Below, piece by piece: positions 41,136-49,731 of a DNA stretch of 56,713 nt. Below the pieces are notes generated by a model that saw nothing but the letters and a program-made list of their open reading frames with translations, was not told the origin of the DNA and searched no databases. A program made the position numbers and the translations under genes. The first letter of the stretch is position 1. The number at the start of each line of letters is the position of its first letter. Source of the DNA: JBMNCQ01 sp049366715 (GTDB taxonomy: Bacteria > Bacillota > Peptococcia > Peptococcales > BICA1-8); assembly GCA_049366715.1 (NCBI GenBank), contig JBMNCQ010000063.1, forward strand, positions 1-56,713, read 5' to 3'.

Positions 41136-41723
41136 ATGGACGGCTTTGAACGGCGTACAGAAAGAAAAAAAGAAAATATTCGAAAAACAGCATTCGAATT
41201 GTTTTCTACTTATGGTGTACAAAGAGTTAGCATAGCTGAAATAGCCAAAAAAGCAAAAGTATCCCAGGTTACTATTTATAATTATTTCGGAAGTAAGGAT
41301 GAGCTTCTAAGGGATGTGATCCTATCACTTCTTAATAAACGGCTGCAAGAAGATATGGAAGTGATCGAAAGCGATCTCCCGTTTCCTCAAAAAATTGAAA
41401 CTTATATCTCTGAGAAAACTAGCGAATTATCGGCGATGGATCCTGATTTTCTTAGGTCGATGGAGTCGGATGACCCTGTTATTAGACAGATTACTGAAGA
41501 TTTTACCAAGAATAAATATATTCCTTTGCTATTAAAGCTAATAGAAAAAGGCCGGGAAGAAGGGTATATTCAACATGATATTTCCAATGAAGCGATACTA
41601 ATCTATATTAATATGTTTAGAGAAGGCAAACACTCAGCTTCACTCCTTAACTTCGAACAAAGTAGGGATTTATTCAAAGATCTTGTCACACTATTTTTTT
41701 ATGGTATTTTCGGTAAGACCTAG
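41136..41723 (+). CDS. TetR/AcrR family transcriptional regulator
   Basis: A 195-residue regulator with a textbook N-terminal helix-turn-helix (VSIAEIAKKAKVSQVTIYNY then FGSKDELL, about residues 30-57). GAGGTGAG precedes the ATG. It is divergent from rph and 147 nt away, so it is the likely rph repressor. Rifamycin-associated elements described in actinobacteria are not seen; a TetR-controlled rph would be a different way of regulation. Confidence 0.87.
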   Translation: MDGFERRTERKKENIRKTAFELFSTYGVQRVSIAEIAKKAKVSQVTIYNYFGSKDELLRDVILSLLNKRLQEDMEVIESDLPFPQKIETYISEKTSELSAMDPDFLRSMESDDPVIRQITEDFTKNKYIPLLLKLIEKGREEGYIQHDISNEAILIYINMFREGKHSASLLNFEQSRDLFKDLVTLFFYGIFGKT

Positions 41724-41898
41724 ACAAACAATGATTCATATACAAAATTAAAGCCTGCCATGACCTAAAGTTAAGTTAGCCTTAGAATGTTTTAATTTTG
41801 TATTCCTTGATATTACATCAATAAAATAAAAATTCTCCTAAACATTAGTTTGAGAGAAACGATATATCTAAAACTAAAATCGCAGTCATTTATGATAG

Positions 41899-41970
41899 TC
41901 AAGTAGGGAAAGTCCTCACGAACTTTCCCCCTCACAGATTCCGTACGTGCCCAATTAAGGCCTCCGGCTC
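41899..41970 (-). ncRNA. Group II intron 3' end (domains V and VI)
   Basis: On the minus strand 41970-41937 is a 34-nt domain V: it begins GAGCCG with the catalytic AGC and contains GCACGTACGG. It is followed by a domain VI-like hairpin, GGGAAAGT and ACTTTCCC (arms 41906-41913 and 41922-41929). The intron would end near 41897. It lies downstream of a group II reverse-transcriptase remnant in the same orientation. Only the 3' part of the intron is present. Confidence 0.75.
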
Positions 41971-42078
41971 TTCATATTATTTTATAGGAATTACTATCTA
42001 TCTACATTTACGTAGATTTTAGACTTTGCTAAAGGATTGTACTTCATATACATTTTCAATTTGCCTATATTCAAAGCT

Positions 42079-42510
42079 TCACCTTTGACTTCTGCGGTTT
42101 AGCCACTTAAATAATGCTTTTTTTATTTCTAGACAAAACTGACCGATCATGTATGAATTATCTGTAATCCCATAGTATTGATCATATCCGTTTAGCTTTT
42201 GCCTTGTTAAATCAAATATATATTTTATATGCAATTTATTTCTAACAGATTTAATCCATTGATTAAATTCCTTTACCTTTGCCCTAAATTTCTTTTTGCT
42301 TGTTTTCCGCTTAACTCTATACTTCCCATTTCTACTTTTACCACAATAAGGGGTGAATCCTAGAAAATCAAATGTTTCTGTTCTTTATATATCCCATTTT
42401 CTTTCTGCTTTCTTCTGCAAATCTGCCAACCAATATTAGCTTAGACTTGCTCTTTTCAATTTCAAGATTAAATTTTCTAAGCCTATGTACAATGTTAAGG
42501 TCAATTAAAA
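42079..42510 (-). pseudogene. ltrA: Group II intron reverse transcriptase/maturase, C-terminal remnant
   Basis: The minus strand encodes LEIEKSKSKLILVGRFAEES, then after a frameshift near 42385 continues FDFLGFTPYCGKSRNGKYRV, RKTSKKKFRAKVKEFNQWIK, GYDQYYGITDN and KALFKWLNRRSQR before stop at 42079. This is the RT thumb and maturase domain X of group II intron proteins. The palm with the YADD motif and all the 5' intron are missing, so the intron is dead. Confidence 0.8.
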
Positions 42511-42532
42511 TGAATTATTTTTTCTGTCATGA

Positions 42533-42602
42533 CTTATCACCACTTTTTTACTTTTCCTTGATAATATCATTACCTAGCCAAATTAAAGCCGAGCAATTTG
42601 AT
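42533..42602. repeat. Copy of the end of the TetR gene at 35.8 kb
   Basis: This segment matches 35789-35856 over nearly its whole length, including CTTATCACC, CATTACCTAG, CCAAATTAAAGCC and GCAATTTGAT, which cover the stop codon and last codons (NQIARL) of the TetR gene ending at 35838. The group II intron remnant abuts it. A related cassette was probably once present here. From 42603 to 42776 no gene is recognised. Confidence 0.6.
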
Positions 42603-42776
42603 GTTTCCATTGCGTTTTTTTGTCCGTATTTAAACCAAACCTGCCTTCAGTAAGACGGCTGGCCGCATTCCTTGCATACCAGAGTCTACCTGCTTACCAA
42701 ATTGGGTGCTGGTTCATGTTATGCTTATTAGGTACGCCTTTGAGGGCAAAGGTGAACGGCAAAACCGCAAGTATAT

Positions 42777-43502
42777 TCAAATGACTTTAGCAATCAGCTG
42801 AACGAGATTAAAATACTTTCCGCCCTCAGCCTCCATCATTTTAATGTCATCCGCGACGACGGGATGGTAGCCGGACAGCCATTCTTCCCACGCCTGTCCG
42901 CAACAGGCCATTTCACTGCTGTCCACCATTTCAATGCCCTCTGTCCTCTTCCACAAATCTTTCCACCAATCAAGAGAGTGCAAGGTTCTTTCCATCTCGC
43001 TGTTCCAAAACGGCTGCATTTCATCGGGAATATTTTTTCCAAATTCGTATTTTAAGCCGGGAATAGCCACGGCGATATAGCCGCCCCTTTTTACAAAAGG
43101 AACGAGCGACGGAAGCATTTCCGACGTATCACCGAAATAATGGTAAGCGTCCACGGTGAACAACATGTCAAAATATCCGTTTGCGAAAGGCAGCCCTTTG
43201 GTCGCATCTAGGAAAATCGGAACGGCCTTATCATCAATCCCGATAGATTGGAAACGCTCATAGTTTTCAGTTGGCGAAATCCAAAGATCGGCGGCGAAAA
43301 CGGACACACCATATTTTTTCGCTAACAAAAGCGTGGAAAGACCGCACCCGCAACCGAGATCAAGTATTCGCATACTCTTATTGATGTTTAGGTGTGACGC
43401 TAATTCTTCCGCTACGCGCATGGCGTTTGGCCCCATCATAGCGGCTTTTAGGAACTCAGCATTTTTATCCTTAGAAATAAACTGGTTTGTAAATGTATAC
43501 AT
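42777..43502 (-). CDS. SAM-dependent methyltransferase (class I)
   Basis: A 241-residue cytosolic methyltransferase. Motif I is RILDLGCGCGLSTLLLAKKY (about residues 45-64), motif II AADLWISP (about 70-77), motif III/IV GYFDMLFTVDAYHYFG (about 108-123), then RGGYIAVAIPG. The acceptor substrate is unknown; UbiE-like enzymes of this kind act on small molecules, and some neighbours in resistance regions modify drugs. AAGGAAGG precedes the ATG. Its 5' leader contains a strong terminator hairpin and a five-codon frame, pointing to attenuation control. Confidence 0.87.
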   Translation of the reverse strand: MYTFTNQFISKDKNAEFLKAAMMGPNAMRVAEELASHLNINKSMRILDLGCGCGLSTLLLAKKYGVSVFAADLWISPTENYERFQSIGIDDKAVPIFLDATKGLPFANGYFDMLFTVDAYHYFGDTSEMLPSLVPFVKRGGYIAVAIPGLKYEFGKNIPDEMQPFWNSEMERTLHSLDWWKDLWKRTEGIEMVDSSEMACCGQAWEEWLSGYHPVVADDIKMMEAEGGKYFNLVQLIAKVI

Positions 43503-43549
43503 GGTATTCCTTCCTTTCTATTTATCACCTTATAGAAAGAAACAAAAAA

Positions 43550-43570
43550 AGCGCAGTATGCTACTGCGCT
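43550..43570 (-). terminator. Attenuator-type terminator in the methyltransferase leader
   Basis: AGCGCAGTA (43550-43558) and TACTGCGCT (43562-43570) pair perfectly around a 3-nt loop. On the minus strand, seven T residues follow. It lies only about 48 nt upstream of the methyltransferase ATG and in its direction, so it would stop transcription before the gene unless an alternative fold forms. Confidence 0.8.
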
Positions 43571-43760
43571 ACAAATCACACCATTATAAATAATGGATGT
43601 TCGTTCAATCCGTAAGGCAGTTTTTGACAACACAAACAAGAGCAGAACAACTGCTCATTTCATGCCATTAACCTAAGTCCTTACAGAATTACCGACATCA
43701 ATACACTCCCTCTTTCTTTAACTTACTTTATCATGACACGATCATTATTTCAATGTAATA
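43571..43760 (-). promoter_or_regulatory. 5' leader with leader peptide and competing hairpins
   Basis: Reading on the minus strand: GAGGGAG, then a five-codon frame MSVIL (43698-43681), then hairpins GAGCAG/CTGCTC (43640-43656), and CCATTAT/ATAATGG (43581-43596), followed by the terminator. A TTGAAA about 17 nt before TAAAGT near 43730-43755 may be the promoter. This order (tiny ORF, alternative stems, terminator) is typical of ribosome- or antibiotic-sensing attenuators. The function is inferred. Confidence 0.5.
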
Positions 43761-44103
43761 AATTCGCCTTATCGCCCGGAAGACGTACAAAATATAAATA
43801 ATCGGCAAGTTAAAACAGTTCAACAAATTCCTGCTTGTTTATATGTTTTATATTTATCATTTTATTGCCCAACCATGAGAAATTCAAGCATGGACTCTAA
43901 AATACCGAATATCATCTATGAAACGTCCCCAAAAACAGGGTTGAAATCGCAGTTTTATGCCTCAATTTTTGCTCATTTTTTGCGCCAAAACCACTACATA
44001 TAGTGGTTAACCTGCCTCATTTGCCCTTGAAGCCACTATTCGTCATCAGAATTATACTTTCAACGTGTATGGACTACTCATAATCGTAATAAATTTATAA
44101 ATA
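43761..44103. other. Intergenic stretch with one hairpin
   Basis: No gene is seen. AACCACTA (43989-43996) and TAGTGGTT (44001-44008) form an 8-bp hairpin with a 4-nt loop, about 100 nt after the MFS gene's stop. It could be a weak terminator for that minus-strand gene. Confidence 0.4.
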
Positions 44104-45327
44104 TCACATAACTCTTTTGAATTTTGTAAGAAAAATACTCATACCTGTAATTATAAAAAAAGCAACACCGGTAATAAAAAACCACGAGGCCACTCCGTTT
44201 ATTTCCGCTACTGCCCCGGCAATTAAAAGCCCCAGCGGCATTGTAGCTGACATCAAACTGCTCATCACTGAAAATGCACGTCCATGAGCTTCCTTCGGTA
44301 TAGTTTCCTGCATATAGGCAATATACGGAATGTTGTATAGATTACCGCTTACACCCATGAGCGTACACAAAACAGCATATATCCAAAATGCTATTTTGCT
44401 TTGCGGAAGGATACCGCTGAAAAAAGATGTTAACCCCAACCCCAGAAGACCTATATGCACCACAAACAGCTTATTCTTTATAGTTCCATATGTTCCCACC
44501 AAAATGGAACACATCATCATCCCTCCTGCATACCCAAATTGGACGATACCTGCATGCCATGCAGATGCATGAAAATATTCGCTTGTCATAAGAGGAAAGA
44601 ATGATGAAAGCGGAATATAGAAAATCATACCGATTGCAGCCGCAAGTGTAACAATCAATAGTTTTTTATCTTGAAGAAATATATCAAATCCTTCCTTCAT
44701 TTCTTTCGTAAAATTCTGAGCTTGATATTGCTCTCGCTTAAGTTCGGGAATCTTAATGATCCCAATAGATATGCTAGCCACAAGTGCACCGACCAAATCA
44801 GATAATAATATTACCGGCAGAGGTAAAACTGCATACATGGCTGCTCCCAAAACCGGTCCCAGCATTAACGCTCCCGACTGCATAAACTGAATCCATCCAT
44901 TGGCACGAATAAGGCCATGCTTTGGAACAAGAATTGGTATCACTGACTGAATAGCCGGAGTATAAAATACATTTGCTATTGCACGAATACCAAGAACAAC
45001 GCAAGCAGACCAATACGGTGGATTACCAAAAAGGAAAAATACCGCATAAACTGTAGCTACCACTCCAATAAATAAATCCGCATAAATAATAACTGCTTTT
45101 CGTTTTAAGCGATCTATCCATACACCAACAAATGGTCCTAGAAAAAATTGAGGTAAAAATGCCATTAACCCTGATAATGCCATCATTAAAGGTGATGATG
45201 TCTTACTTGCAATCCACCATATCAGTGAAAACTGTACTGCGTAACTGCCTATTTCGGAGATAGCCTCCCCTATAAAAATAATCAAAAAACTCTTTTCCCA
45301 TTTCTCCTCAAAAGTTCTTTTATTCAT
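44104..45327 (-). CDS. MFS transporter, DHA3 macrolide-efflux (Mef)-like
   Basis: A 407-residue membrane protein with about 12 TMs. The start FLIIFIGEAISEIGSYAVQF and loop GVWIDRLKRKAVIIYAD (about residues 67-83) match the DHA3 group that includes MefA-type macrolide pumps. The C-terminal half has IPKEAHGRAFSVMSSLMSAT, also typical of this group. Drug specificity is not readable. It follows a TetR gene on the same strand, separated by a terminator, with a half operator (GGTATGTATA) near its own promoter at 45367-45376. Confidence 0.83.
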   Translation of the reverse strand: MNKRTFEEKWEKSFLIIFIGEAISEIGSYAVQFSLIWWIASKTSSPLMMALSGLMAFLPQFFLGPFVGVWIDRLKRKAVIIYADLFIGVVATVYAVFFLFGNPPYWSACVVLGIRAIANVFYTPAIQSVIPILVPKHGLIRANGWIQFMQSGALMLGPVLGAAMYAVLPLPVILLSDLVGALVASISIGIIKIPELKREQYQAQNFTKEMKEGFDIFLQDKKLLIVTLAAAIGMIFYIPLSSFFPLMTSEYFHASAWHAGIVQFGYAGGMMMCSILVGTYGTIKNKLFVVHIGLLGLGLTSFFSGILPQSKIAFWIYAVLCTLMGVSGNLYNIPYIAYMQETIPKEAHGRAFSVMSSLMSATMPLGLLIAGAVAEINGVASWFFITGVAFFIITGMSIFLTKFKRVM

Positions 45328-45389
45328 TTTTAAAATCCCTTCACTTAATTTTCAATACCGACGTTTGGTATGTATATCTTTTTTAAAAA

Positions 45390-45417
45390 AGCTATTCTAA
45401 ATTAACATTGAATAGCT
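45390..45417 (-). terminator. Terminator between TetR and MFS genes
   Basis: AGCTATTC (45390-45397) and GAATAGCT (45410-45417) pair perfectly. On the minus strand TTTTTT follows. It overlaps the TetR stop codon, so the pump is expected to have its own promoter. Confidence 0.65.
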
Positions 45418-46066
45418 ATTTCTTATCCTGTGAAAGTAAGTATAATTCATCTAATGATTGAAGTATTTCTTTTGAAAAAATAGGAACTCCTATTTCATCT
45501 AGAACATTTTTCATAAAAGTAACTATATTTTTCATTTCATCCGATGACCATGAATACATCCATGGATTTATCCAGACATTAAAAAACAATAATATCATTT
45601 GCGATAACTCACGGGGCTGTGTTGTTTTTATTGAGCCATCATTAATGCCCTCTTCAATTACGCCGGTTAAAAGATCAGATGCCGAGCCCAAAGTATCACG
45701 CATATGAAGTGCTAATAATTGTGGGTTTTTAAGAAAAGGCGGCATTGTTTTATCAATAGCTTCATGCTGAGCCGCAGATATGGAAAATAAGAGCATCTTA
45801 CGGAGCTTATCAATCCCAGTTAAACTACTGTCAACAACAATTGTTGTTATATCTCCAATTCCTTGTTCCGCCATTCTTTTATTTACTGCATCCATTATTT
45901 CTTCTTTAGATTTAAAATGGTGATAAATAGCCCCTTTACTCAAGTCTCCCAATTCATCAATTATGTCCTGTATAGTTGTATGATCATATCCTTTTGACAT
46001 AAATAATTTCATTGATGTATCAAGGATACGATTTACTGTTATTTCAGGATACTTATTACGTGCCAT
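45416..46066 (-). CDS. TetR/AcrR family transcriptional regulator
   Basis: A regulator of about 216 residues. The helix-turn-helix (TTIQDIIDELGDLSKGAIYH then HFKSKEEIM, about residues 30-58) has the one-residue-longer ELGDLSKG turn typical of a subgroup that controls efflux pumps. The ATG at 46066 follows GAGGTA and is preferred over 46096. A 13-bp perfect palindrome begins 15 nt upstream. The likely target is the downstream Mef-like pump and the gene itself. Confidence 0.87.
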   Translation of the reverse strand: MARNKYPEITVNRILDTSMKLFMSKGYDHTTIQDIIDELGDLSKGAIYHHFKSKEEIMDAVNKRMAEQGIGDITTIVVDSSLTGIDKLRKMLLFSISAAQHEAIDKTMPPFLKNPQLLALHMRDTLGSASDLLTGVIEEGINDGSIKTTQPRELSQMILLFFNVWINPWMYSWSSDEMKNIVTFMKNVLDEIGVPIFSKEILQSLDELYLLSQDKK

Positions 46067-46080
46067 GCTATACCTCATTT

Positions 46081-46111
46081 CTACTATACATACCATTAGT
46101 ATGTATAGTAG
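46081..46111. promoter_or_regulatory. TetR operator: 13-bp perfect inverted repeat
   Basis: CTACTATACATAC (46081-46093) and GTATGTATAGTAG (46099-46111) are perfect arms with a 5-nt spacer, just upstream of the TetR start. The core TATGTATA recurs near the MFS promoter (45369-45376). Confidence 0.85.
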
Positions 46112-46217
46112 CAGATCTCCCTTTTTTTGTCAAGGCTATGACAAGAGTAGTTTTACTGATAATCAGACATATCTGCATCCATACACAATAATAAGTCTTT
46201 GTTTGCTCCATGGTGAA

Positions 46218-46757
46218 TGTTAATGTCAACAAAAATTCCCGCCCTTTATTCAAATTTATGTGGGAATTAAACTGCCTTAGCAGTTTTAATATACCCCAAC
46301 TTTTTTAATTATCTAAACATCGTCTGTATTTCCTTCCTCTGAATCAGAGATAGCGCCTCTAGATGGTCGTCCACGTTTCCCAGTCTCTTTGCTGTCTGTT
46401 TTTAAAGAACCACGGCGTTCCTTCATACGATAGCTTTCTCCCTTGATTATAATGAAATGGCAGTGATGCACAAATCTATCCAGGATAGCAGACGCAAGTA
46501 CCGGATCATAAAGGATTTGCCCCATTCATCAAAGGCTTTGTTAGAAGTAATTATGATTGACTTATTTTCATAGCGCCTAGATATTATTTCATAAAAGTCA
46601 TCAATACTACTTTGGTTCAGCTTTTTTAATCCAAGTTCATCTAATATTAAAAGATCCGGGTCTATGTATTTTTTTAGTTTCTGATAAAAAGAATTATCAG
46701 CCCTAGACATATAGAAATCTTCCAGCATTTCATTTAAGGTAGGAGCAAGTAGGGACA
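46218..46757 (-). pseudogene. Remnant of a second IS21-family element: istB fragment and IS end
   Basis: Minus-strand frames encode the C-terminal two thirds of an IstB-like ATPase: PDLLILDELGLKKLNQSSID with Walker B, then SIIITSNKAFDEWGK, and after a frameshift near 46510 SAILDRFVHHCHFIIIKGES to a stop at 46313. The Walker A part is missing. The end TGTTAATGTCAA at 46218-46229 matches the terminal repeat of the intact element at 47309-49724. The protein is clearly diverged from that element's IstB. Confidence 0.7.
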
Positions 46758-46785
46758 GCAAGTAGGGACGGTTCTTTTCTTGCTT

Positions 46786-47308
46786 CTAAGCCTTTCCTAA
46801 AATCCTACTCACCCGCGATTCACTTAAGCCACCCGTCATTTCCCCTATCTCTTTCAATGTTAATGTTGAGTTTATCCGTATCTTTCTTATCGCTTCATTA
46901 CGTAGCTTTTGATTATTAATAAGTTCTTCTAAAGAAATTCCTATTTCTTCGGCCATTATACGCAATTTTTCCTGTGCCTGCTGCTTATTCGTTATGTTAA
47001 CTCTGTTTTCTTCCCAAGGAGCTAAAAATACGTCCTCCTTCATTATTTTGGTTCCTGAATTACTCTCCTGCTTGCTTACATACAATATATACTCCTCTAT
47101 GGCTTTCTTTTTTTGGTCAGAGATTATTCTCAGTATCTGCCAACCATCAACCAAGCCCTCTGCTTCTAATGCTCTAATTATATGATTATAACTGCTCCAT
47201 GGATAATCTTCCGGTTTTTCTGTAATACCTGCCTTTATGGGATTATTATGAATATATTTACTGACTTCTAACAAATACTCATCACTGTCTATAAGCCGAC
47301 TTTTAAAC
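46786..47308 (-). pseudogene. RAYT transposase, C-terminal half (interrupted gene)
   Basis: The frame continues the N-terminal half at 49725-50033 after removing the IS21 and one target duplicate. It reads FKSRLIDSDEYLLEVSKYIH, then NNPIKAGITEKPEDYPWSSY, typical of TnpA_REP proteins, and ends with a helix-turn-helix (TLKEIGEMTGGLSESRVSRI). This half has no start of its own; an internal ATG could make only a partial protein. Confidence 0.85.
47302..47308. repeat. Target site duplication, left copy (TTTAAAC)
   Basis: TTTAAAC lies directly against the left end TGTTAATG of the IS21 element and is repeated at 49725-49731 against the right end. One copy restores the RAYT frame as FQDRFKSRL. Confidence 0.85.
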
Positions 47309-47420
47309 TGTTAATGCTAATCTAAAAGTGTACCGGATGCCGGTAAAAAAATAGGCCACCTTAATCAAAATATCCTGTATGATTTTGTTGTCAAAGCATC
47401 ATCGTACAGGAGGAAAAGAG

Positions 47421-48896
47421 ATGATTAAGATGGCACAATTAGAAGATATCAGAAAAATGTACTTTATGGAAGAGTTGAGTATCCGAGAGATTCACAGGAG
47501 AACTGGTATCCATCGTGATACAATTTCCAAATATCTAATTACGAATGAACCTATGCCACCTAAATATCAATTGACCCAAGAGAGAAAACACCCGGTACTT
47601 GGGCCGTACATACCAATAATTAAACAAATCCTTGAAGAAGATAAAACAAGACATCGTAAGCAAAGACATACCGGCACAAAAATATTTGAAGTCTTGAAAG
47701 ATGCAGGCTATACAGGTGGTTATACAACTTTAACTGACTATCTTAGAAAGGAACACAGAAAACAACGTGAGGCCTTTCTACCCTTAGAATTCGAATTAGG
47801 TACTTATGCAGAAGTAGACTGGACAGAAGCATATTTTTACCTGAAAGGGAAAGAAACAAAAGCACACATTTTCGTAATGAAGCTCCGTGGCTCTGGAGGA
47901 TTTTATGTAAGAGCTTATCCCTTTGAGAAGCAAGAAGCATTTTTTGACGGCCATATACAATGCTTTGAATTCATGAACGGTATTCCCTATAGGATTACTT
48001 ATGACAACCTCAAAACCGCCGTAAAAAAAGTACTGCAGGGTAGCAACCGCGAAGAACAAGAGCAATTTATTGCTTTAAGGACACATTATCTTTACGAATC
48101 TTCCTTCTGTCGTCCAGCCCGTGGCAATGAAAAAGGCGGAGTTGAAAACGCCGGTAGAGAGGCAGTCAGAAAATTCTTTGTCCCCTATCCCGATGTTAAC
48201 TCTTTTGAAGAACTGAACGAGTATTTGCATAAAGAATGTCTAAAGTTATTAGAGCAAAATCCCAAGTGGGAAGCAGAAAAAGCAGCTTTAAGGCCCTTAC
48301 CCCATACAAGGTTTAACGGCGCCAGATACAAAGAAGCTAAAGTAAACCGATACTCTATGGTGCAGTTAGAAACCAACCGTTACTCCGTACCAACGGCTTA
48401 CGTTGGTGAAAAAGTAACGCTAAAGATTACTGCTGCACAAATAGAAATAATCTCTAAAAACAGTATCATTGCTCAACATCCAAGGATCTATGGCAGAAAC
48501 CAGGACAATATTATTCTTGATCATTACTTGGAGTTATTGCTGCAAAAGTCCAGGGCATTAGGAAACACAAAGGTCTACAAACCGCAAACGTTGCCCCCTG
48601 TCTATGAAGAATACCGCAGATGTTTGATTGCCAGAAAACCCAAAGGCAACCGGGAGTTTGTAAGAATACTAATGCTGTTGCGGGAGTACCCCTCTAAACT
48701 GGTGGCAGAAGCCATAGAAATGGCTATGCTTTACAACCTCTATAGTTATGATGGTGTGCTAAATATTATCGGCCAGCTTATCGTAGCAAGCCCTAAGATT
48801 ATTCCGCTGAACAAAGAAAAGTATCAGGGCATCCCCGATGTGCAAGTCAAGCCTCCCAGTCTGGACAAGTATAGAGTCTTAATGACAGGGGATTGA
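47421..48896 (+). CDS. istA: IS21 family transposase IstA
   Basis: A DDE transposase of about 491 residues. N-terminal helix-turn-helix (LSIREIHRRTGIHRDTISKY, about residues 13-32), catalytic Asp in AEVDWTEAYF (about 133), second Asp in ITYDNLKTAV (about 196), Glu in GNEKGGVENAGR (about 243). It cuts and joins the element ends. GGAGG precedes the ATG at 47421; the upstream start at 47379 lacks a ribosome site. It is followed by istB with 4 nt between stop and ATG. Confidence 0.92.
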   Translation: MIKMAQLEDIRKMYFMEELSIREIHRRTGIHRDTISKYLITNEPMPPKYQLTQERKHPVLGPYIPIIKQILEEDKTRHRKQRHTGTKIFEVLKDAGYTGGYTTLTDYLRKEHRKQREAFLPLEFELGTYAEVDWTEAYFYLKGKETKAHIFVMKLRGSGGFYVRAYPFEKQEAFFDGHIQCFEFMNGIPYRITYDNLKTAVKKVLQGSNREEQEQFIALRTHYLYESSFCRPARGNEKGGVENAGREAVRKFFVPYPDVNSFEELNEYLHKECLKLLEQNPKWEAEKAALRPLPHTRFNGARYKEAKVNRYSMVQLETNRYSVPTAYVGEKVTLKITAAQIEIISKNSIIAQHPRIYGRNQDNIILDHYLELLLQKSRALGNTKVYKPQTLPPVYEEYRRCLIARKPKGNREFVRILMLLREYPSKLVAEAIEMAMLYNLYSYDGVLNIIGQLIVASPKIIPLNKEKYQGIPDVQVKPPSLDKYRVLMTGD

Positions 48897-48900
48897 GTTG

Positions 48901-49659
48901 ATGGCAGTAAACAAGATGCTCTTGGAGTCTTATCTAAAGAAGTTAAAAATGCCTCAGGCTGCTAAAGTCTATGAATCTATGGCCAGGGAAGCCGCCGATA
49001 ATAACCTGGAATATGAAGAATATTTACTCGGAGTATTAGAACAAGAAATCCACCAACGGGAGAATAATAGAATCCAGCGTGGTATCAGACAAGCAACTTT
49101 TCCGGTAATTAAAACATTGGAGAACTTTGATTTTAAGGTAATTCCATCTCTGAACAAACCTAAAGTATTAAAACTGATGCAGGGAAATTACATACAGAAG
49201 AAAGAAAATATTATTCTTGTTGGCAGTTCCGGAGTTGGTAAAACCCATATTGCCATAGCCCTGGGTTATGAGGCTTGCCAACAGGGACTCAGGGTCAAGT
49301 TTTATACAACAGCCGGCCTGATTAATGAATTGCTTGCCGCCCAGCAGGAATATCGCTTAAGCCGTATGGAAAAACAGTGGTTAGCCCCTCATGTGGTGAT
49401 TCTTGATGAACTGGGCTATATACCCTTTAGTAAAACCGGTGCTGAGTTATTATTCCAATTTTGTTCTGCCAGGTATGAAAGAGGCAGTCTGATCATTACT
49501 TCTAATCTCGAATTCCCAAAATGGACGGAGGTGTTAGGTGATGAACAGATGACTGCAGCTCTTCTTGATCGGCTTACTCATAACGCTCATATTCTAAACA
49601 TTAATGGAGAAAGTTTTAGGTTTAAACAAGCCCTTGCCAATCAAACAGAAAATGGTTAA
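48901..49659 (+). CDS. istB: IS21 family helper ATPase IstB
   Basis: A 252-residue DnaC/DnaA-like AAA+ ATPase. Walker A is LVGSSGVGKTH (about residues 106-116), Walker B VVILDELGYI (about 164-173), sensor 1 IITSN (about 199), sensor 2 region LLDRLTHNAHILNI near 225. It assembles on target DNA and activates IstA. The frame begins with TTG at 48898, but the ATG at 48901 is the likely start. A decayed relative's tail lies at 11370-11561. Confidence 0.92.
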   Translation: MAVNKMLLESYLKKLKMPQAAKVYESMAREAADNNLEYEEYLLGVLEQEIHQRENNRIQRGIRQATFPVIKTLENFDFKVIPSLNKPKVLKLMQGNYIQKKENIILVGSSGVGKTHIAIALGYEACQQGLRVKFYTTAGLINELLAAQQEYRLSRMEKQWLAPHVVILDELGYIPFSKTGAELLFQFCSARYERGSLIITSNLEFPKWTEVLGDEQMTAALLDRLTHNAHILNINGESFRFKQALANQTENG

Positions 49660-49724
49660 TTTTTTATTCCTTGGTGGCCTAATTTACAACCAGCAAGTGG
49701 CCTAATTTTTAATTGACATTAACA

Positions 49725-49731
49725 TTTAAAC
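49725..49731. repeat. Target site duplication, right copy (TTTAAAC)
   Basis: This is the partner of 47302-47308, directly against the right IS21 end. Confidence 0.85.

Larger units (their letters stand above)
47309..49724 (+). mobile_element. Intact IS21-family insertion sequence
   Basis: 2416 bp. The terminal inverted repeats begin TGTTAATG (left 47309; right end CATTAACA to 49724). Subterminal repeats occur as AGGCCACCTTAA on the left (about 47363) and GGTGGCCTAATTT and GTGGCCTAATTT on the right (49671-49710). It carries overlapping istA and istB with intact frames and a 7-bp target duplication, so it looks recent and possibly active. Confidence 0.92.

Noticed and set aside
42372..42653. 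Plus-strand frame of 93 codons near 42.5 kb
   Set aside because: It is antisense to the group II maturase remnant and has no ribosome site.
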